Part shown: positions 60,808 through 64,000 of the stretch, in pieces
Layout: each line of letters starts with the position of its first letter
How positions within the stretch are numbered: position 1 is the stretch's first letter
DNA from: Maribacter stanieri
Lineage (GTDB): Bacteria > Bacteroidota > Bacteroidia > Flavobacteriales > Flavobacteriaceae
Length of the DNA stretch: 64,000 nucleotides
Assembly: GCF_900112245.1 (NCBI RefSeq)
Contig: NZ_FOYX01000002.1
Location: 310,001 to 374,000 of the forward strand
Direction of reading: 5' to 3'
Notes under the pieces: model-generated
Database searches by the model: none
What the model was told of the DNA's origin: nothing
Seen by the model: the letters and a program-made list of their open reading frames with translations, nothing else
Made by a program: the position numbers and the translations under genes

Positions 60808-63213
60808 ATGAACAAGCACATTAAAAAAGTAGCGGTAATTGGTTCAGGAATTATGGGTAGCGGTATAGCCTGTCATTTTGCAAATATTGGCGTAGAGGTT
60901 TTATTGTTAGATATTGTTCCTAGAGAACTTAACGACAAAGAAAAAGCAAAAGGTCTAACCTTACAAGACAAGGTTGTTCGTAATAGAATGGTTAATGATT
61001 CTTTAGCGGCAGCGTTAAAATCTAAACCATCACCTATTTACCACCAAAAATTTGCTAACCGTATTACAACTGGTAATATGGAAGATGATATTTCTAAAGT
61101 ATCTAAAGTAGATTGGATCATTGAGGTTGTTGTTGAACGTTTAGATATCAAGAAACAAGTTTTTGAAAACTTAGAAAAGTACCGTACTCCGGGTACACTT
61201 ATTACCTCTAACACTTCAGGTATTCCTATCAAATTTATGTCTGAAGGAAGAAGTGAAGATTTCCAAAAACATTTTTGTGGTACCCACTTTTTTAACCCAG
61301 CTCGTTATTTAAAACTTTTTGAAATCATTCCTGGTCCAAAAACGGATGCTGATGTTTTAAGTTTTTTAAATGGATATGGTGAAAAGTATTTAGGAAAAAC
61401 ATCTGTAGTTGCTAAAGATACGCCTGCTTTTATTGGCAATAGAATAGGAATATTCAGTATTCAAAGCCTTTTCCACATGGTTAAGGATATGGATATGACA
61501 GTTGAAGAAGTAGACAAGTTAACTGGTCCCGTAATTGGAAGACCTAAGTCTGCTACATTTAGAACTGTTGATGTGGTTGGTTTAGATACTTTGGTACATG
61601 TTGCTAATGGAATCTACGATAATTGTTCTGACGATGAGCGTCACGATTTGTTTAAACTACCAGGTTTCATCGACACTATGATGGAAAATAAATGGTTAGG
61701 AAGTAAAACAGGTCAAGGATTTTACAAAAAATCTAAGGACGATAAAGGTAAAACAGAAATATTGACACTTGATTTAGATACGATGGATTATCGTTCTAAA
61801 AAGAGTGCGAAATTTGCCACTTTAGAGTTAACGAAAACAATTGACAAGGTTGTTGATCGTTTTTCTGTTTTAGTTGGCGGAAAAGATAAAGCTGGTGAAT
61901 TCTACCGTAAGAGTTTCGGACAATTGTTCGCTTACGTTTCTCATAGAATACCTGAAATTACAGATGAGCTTTATAAAATTGACGATGCTATGAAAGCCGG
62001 TTTTGGCTGGGAACATGGTCCTTTCCAGATATGGGATGCCGTTGGTTTAGAAAAAGGTCTTGAATTTATCAAGGCAGAAGGGTTAGAAGTTGCTGCTTGG
62101 GTTCAAGATATGAAAGCTAGTGGTAAAGATTCTTTTTATACCGTAAAAGAAGGAAGCACATATTTCTACGATATTCCATCGAAATCCATGGAAAAAATTC
62201 CTGGGCAAGATTCATTTATCATTTTAGATAACATTAGAAAATCTAAAGAAGTATTTAAAAACAGCGGTGTTGTTGTTGAAGATTTAGGCGATGGTATTTT
62301 AAATGTGGAGTTCCAGTCTAAAATGAACACTATCGGTGGTGATGTTTTAGCAGGATTAAATAAGGCTATCGATATGGCCGAAAAAGATTTTCAAGGATTG
62401 GTTGTTGGTAACCAAGCCGCGAACTTCTCTGTTGGAGCAAACATCGGTATGATTTTTATGATGGCGGTTGAGCAGGAATATGATGAGCTTAATATGGCTA
62501 TTAAAATGTTTCAGGATACAATGATGCGTATGCGTTACTCTTCAATTCCAACTGTTTCTGCCCCACACGGCATGACACTGGGTGGTGGATGTGAATTGTC
62601 CTTACATGCAGATATGGTGGTTGCCGCTGCTGAAACGTACATTGGTCTTGTTGAATTTGGCGTTGGGGTTATTCCTGGCGGTGGTGGTTCTAAAGAATTT
62701 GCCGTACGTGCTCAAGATACTTTCAAAAAGAATGATGTAGAATTAAATGTCTTGCAAGAATACTTTTTAACCATTGGTATGGCAAAAGTATCCACTTCGG
62801 CTTATGAAGCATTTGATTTAGGTATTTTACAACATGGTAAAGATGTCGTTGTTGTTAATAAAGACCGTCAAATAGCTACTGCCAAAGCTTATGCAAAATT
62901 AATGGCAGAGCAAGGTTACACGCAACCAGTTAAACGTTCAGACATTAAAGTTTTAGGTAAGCAAGCGTTGGGTATGTTCTTAGTAGGTACAGATTCTATG
63001 GAAGCTAGTCATTACATAAGTGAACATGATAAGAAAATTGCTAATAAACTTGCCTATGTAATGGCCGGTGGTGATTTATCTGAACCAACATTAGTAAACG
63101 AACAATACTTGTTGGATTTAGAGAGAGAAGCCTTCCTTTCACTTTGTACAGAAAGAAAGACCTTAGAAAGAATTCAACATATGTTGAAAACCGGAAAACC
63201 GTTACGTAATTAA
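60808..63213 (+). CDS. 3-hydroxyacyl-CoA dehydrogenase/enoyl-CoA hydratase (FadN/FadJ-like)
   Basis: A 801-residue bifunctional beta-oxidation enzyme with the dehydrogenase half first. Its NAD site is VAVIGSGIMGSGIACHFANI and the catalytic region is FCGTHFFNPARYLKLFEIIP. The C-terminal half is an enoyl-CoA hydratase (about 500-700) with HGMTLGGGCELSLHADMVVA and the oxyanion/Glu segment VEFGVGVIPGGGGSKEFA. The dehydrogenase-first order is as in Bacillus FadN, opposite to E. coli FadJ. It works with the thiolase that follows 96 nt downstream. Confidence 0.94.
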   Translation: MNKHIKKVAVIGSGIMGSGIACHFANIGVEVLLLDIVPRELNDKEKAKGLTLQDKVVRNRMVNDSLAAALKSKPSPIYHQKFANRITTGNMEDDISKVSKVDWIIEVVVERLDIKKQVFENLEKYRTPGTLITSNTSGIPIKFMSEGRSEDFQKHFCGTHFFNPARYLKLFEIIPGPKTDADVLSFLNGYGEKYLGKTSVVAKDTPAFIGNRIGIFSIQSLFHMVKDMDMTVEEVDKLTGPVIGRPKSATFRTVDVVGLDTLVHVANGIYDNCSDDERHDLFKLPGFIDTMMENKWLGSKTGQGFYKKSKDDKGKTEILTLDLDTMDYRSKKSAKFATLELTKTIDKVVDRFSVLVGGKDKAGEFYRKSFGQLFAYVSHRIPEITDELYKIDDAMKAGFGWEHGPFQIWDAVGLEKGLEFIKAEGLEVAAWVQDMKASGKDSFYTVKEGSTYFYDIPSKSMEKIPGQDSFIILDNIRKSKEVFKNSGVVVEDLGDGILNVEFQSKMNTIGGDVLAGLNKAIDMAEKDFQGLVVGNQAANFSVGANIGMIFMMAVEQEYDELNMAIKMFQDTMMRMRYSSIPTVSAPHGMTLGGGCELSLHADMVVAAAETYIGLVEFGVGVIPGGGGSKEFAVRAQDTFKKNDVELNVLQEYFLTIGMAKVSTSAYEAFDLGILQHGKDVVVVNKDRQIATAKAYAKLMAEQGYTQPVKRSDIKVLGKQALGMFLVGTDSMEASHYISEHDKKIANKLAYVMAGGDLSEPTLVNEQYLLDLEREAFLSLCTERKTLERIQHMLKTGKPLRN

Positions 63214-63220
63214 TTTACGA

Positions 63221-63301
63221 AGCTATTAGCCCTTAGTTAATGGCAGTCTTAACTTAACAACAATTAAATGCTAGCAGCCAAAAGCTGAAAGCCAAAAGCA
63301 A
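63221..63301. repeat. Short intergenic repeats between fad genes
   Basis: Two nearby copies of AGCCAAAAGC (63276-63285 and 63290-63300 region) plus related AGCTATTAGCCCTTAG-like units lie in the gap of about 96 nt. Such AGC-TA/AAAGC units occur as dispersed intergenic repeats in flavobacterial genomes, as I recall. No coding role. Confidence 0.35.
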
Positions 63302-63309
63302 GATTAAAA

Positions 63310-64000
63310 ATGAAAACAGCATATATAGTTAAAGCATATAGAACAGCGGTAGGGAAAGCTCCGAAAGGGGTCTTTAGATTTAAGCGTACCGATGAGTTGG
63401 CAGCGGAAACCATTCAATACATGATGAAGGAGTTGCCGAATTTAGACAAAAAACGAATTGATGATGTAATTGTGGGTAACGCAATGCCAGAAGGTTCACA
63501 AGGTTTGAACATGGCACGTCTAATTTCTTTAATGGGACTTGATATTGTTGATGTTCCCGGTGTAACAGTAAATAGATTCTGTTCTTCGGGTATAGAAACA
63601 ATTGGTATAGCAACAGCAAAAATTCAGTCGGGAATGGCAGATTGTATTATTGCAGGTGGTGCTGAAAGTATGAGTTCTGTTCCTATGACAGGTTATAAAA
63701 CGGAATTAAATTATGATGTAGTTAAAGCCGGTCATGAAGATTACTATTGGGGAATGGGAAATACGGCAGAAGCTGTAGCAAATGAATTTAATGTTTCTCG
63801 TGAGGATCAAGATGAGTTCGCTTATAATTCTCATATGAAAGCACTTCGTGCACAAGCTGAAGATCGTTTTCAAGATCAAATAGTACCTATTGAAGTTGAA
63901 GAAACCTACGTTGGTGCAGATGGTAAAAAAGCGACTAAAAAATATACGGTCAACAAAGATGAAGGTCCAAGAGCAGGAACTTCAACAGCCATTTTAAATA
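63310..64000 (+). CDS. Acetyl-CoA acyltransferase (thiolase), 3' end outside the window
   Basis: The first 230 codons of a thiolase that runs past the window end. Translation starts MKTAYIVKAYRTAVGKAPKG, with the nucleophile Cys in TVNRFCSSGIETIG (about residue 90) and IIAGGAESMSSVPMTG. It cleaves 3-ketoacyl-CoA to acetyl-CoA and a shortened acyl-CoA, the last step of beta-oxidation. The C-terminal catalytic His and second Cys lie beyond 64000. It belongs to the marR-fad operon. The start ATG at 63310 is certain from the conserved N-terminus. Confidence 0.93.
   Translation, partial: MKTAYIVKAYRTAVGKAPKGVFRFKRTDELAAETIQYMMKELPNLDKKRIDDVIVGNAMPEGSQGLNMARLISLMGLDIVDVPGVTVNRFCSSGIETIGIATAKIQSGMADCIIAGGAESMSSVPMTGYKTELNYDVVKAGHEDYYWGMGNTAEAVANEFNVSREDQDEFAYNSHMKALRAQAEDRFQDQIVPIEVEETYVGADGKKATKKYTVNKDEGPRAGTSTAILN

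Noticed and set aside
63380..63619. Minus-strand open frame over the thiolase
   Set aside because: Shadow of the thiolase reading frame.
1..64000. tRNA, rRNA, CRISPR, insertion sequence or prophage
   Set aside because: I read the spacers and saw no cloverleaf, no regular short repeat-spacer array, no transposase or integrase motif. A tRNAscan or IS search would be the decisive test.

Overview
The window reads as the chromosome of a marine-type member of the Flavobacteriaceae (Bacteroidota), close to Maribacter or Zobellia in character. The evidence is low GC with dense AT-rich spacers, Bacteroidota promoters of the TTG-N19-TAnnTTTG form in front of rpmH and rpmE2, many lipoproteins, a T9SS type A cargo protein, a TonB-dependent receptor under a cobalamin riboswitch, three DUF4252 proteins, DUF4199, a 950-residue CarB and a FadN/J-type beta-oxidation cluster. 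The genus is an inference. I see no tRNA, rRNA, CRISPR array, IS element or prophage. Most of the window is core genome.

Layout. 1-6.7 kb: small enzymes (VOC, SRPBCC, TrmH-like methylase, zinc-ligand-poor sirtuin, haem-binding protein), purB, and two convergent MscS-family channels around a shared terminator. 6.9-9.6 kb: an ECF sigma factor, a membrane anti-sigma-like protein and three DUF4252 proteins, all leftward. 9.8-12.9 kb: two tandem S41 peptidase lipoproteins. 12.9-18.2 kb: a B12 uptake locus in which the receptor lies behind a cobalamin riboswitch and the BtuF/C/D-like ABC genes are divergent from it. 18.3-25.4 kb: rmuC, a thioesterase, and the oxidative pentose phosphate genes zwf-pgl facing gnd, then DUF3124 and GIY-YIG proteins. 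25.4-28.0 kb: the most unusual pair, a PycTM-type membrane protein with a degenerate HD domain and a membrane-anchored protein with FAM20/HipA-like kinase motifs. 28.2-39.0 kb: acyl-CoA ligase, carB, rpmH, lytic transglycosylase, mtaB, a GlmU-like protein and rpmE2.

39.2-44.3 kb holds a GT2 glycosyltransferase, a phosphohexomutase and an MsbA-type ABC exporter, the last two with overlapping stop and start. 44.4-46.7 kb has an acidic lipoprotein and a second ECF sigma operon with a membrane protein and a Spy/CpxP-like periplasmic protein. 46.7-58.0 kb holds a YCF48-like protein, an RsmB-type methyltransferase, an M20 hydrolase, an HxlR regulator, purL and the T9SS cargo protein. 58.2-64.0 kb is a fatty-acid degradation block: acyl-CoA ligase, MarR regulator with a 26-bp perfect palindrome at its promoter, the fused 3-hydroxyacyl-CoA dehydrogenase/enoyl-CoA hydratase, and a thiolase cut by the window end.

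Functionally the window links NADPH supply, purine and pyrimidine synthesis (purB, purL, carB), B12 import, envelope stress sensing through two ECF systems, and fatty-acid oxidation. The best candidates for undescribed biology are the pseudo-HD/PycTM protein with its kinase-like neighbour, and the DUF4252-ECF cassette.
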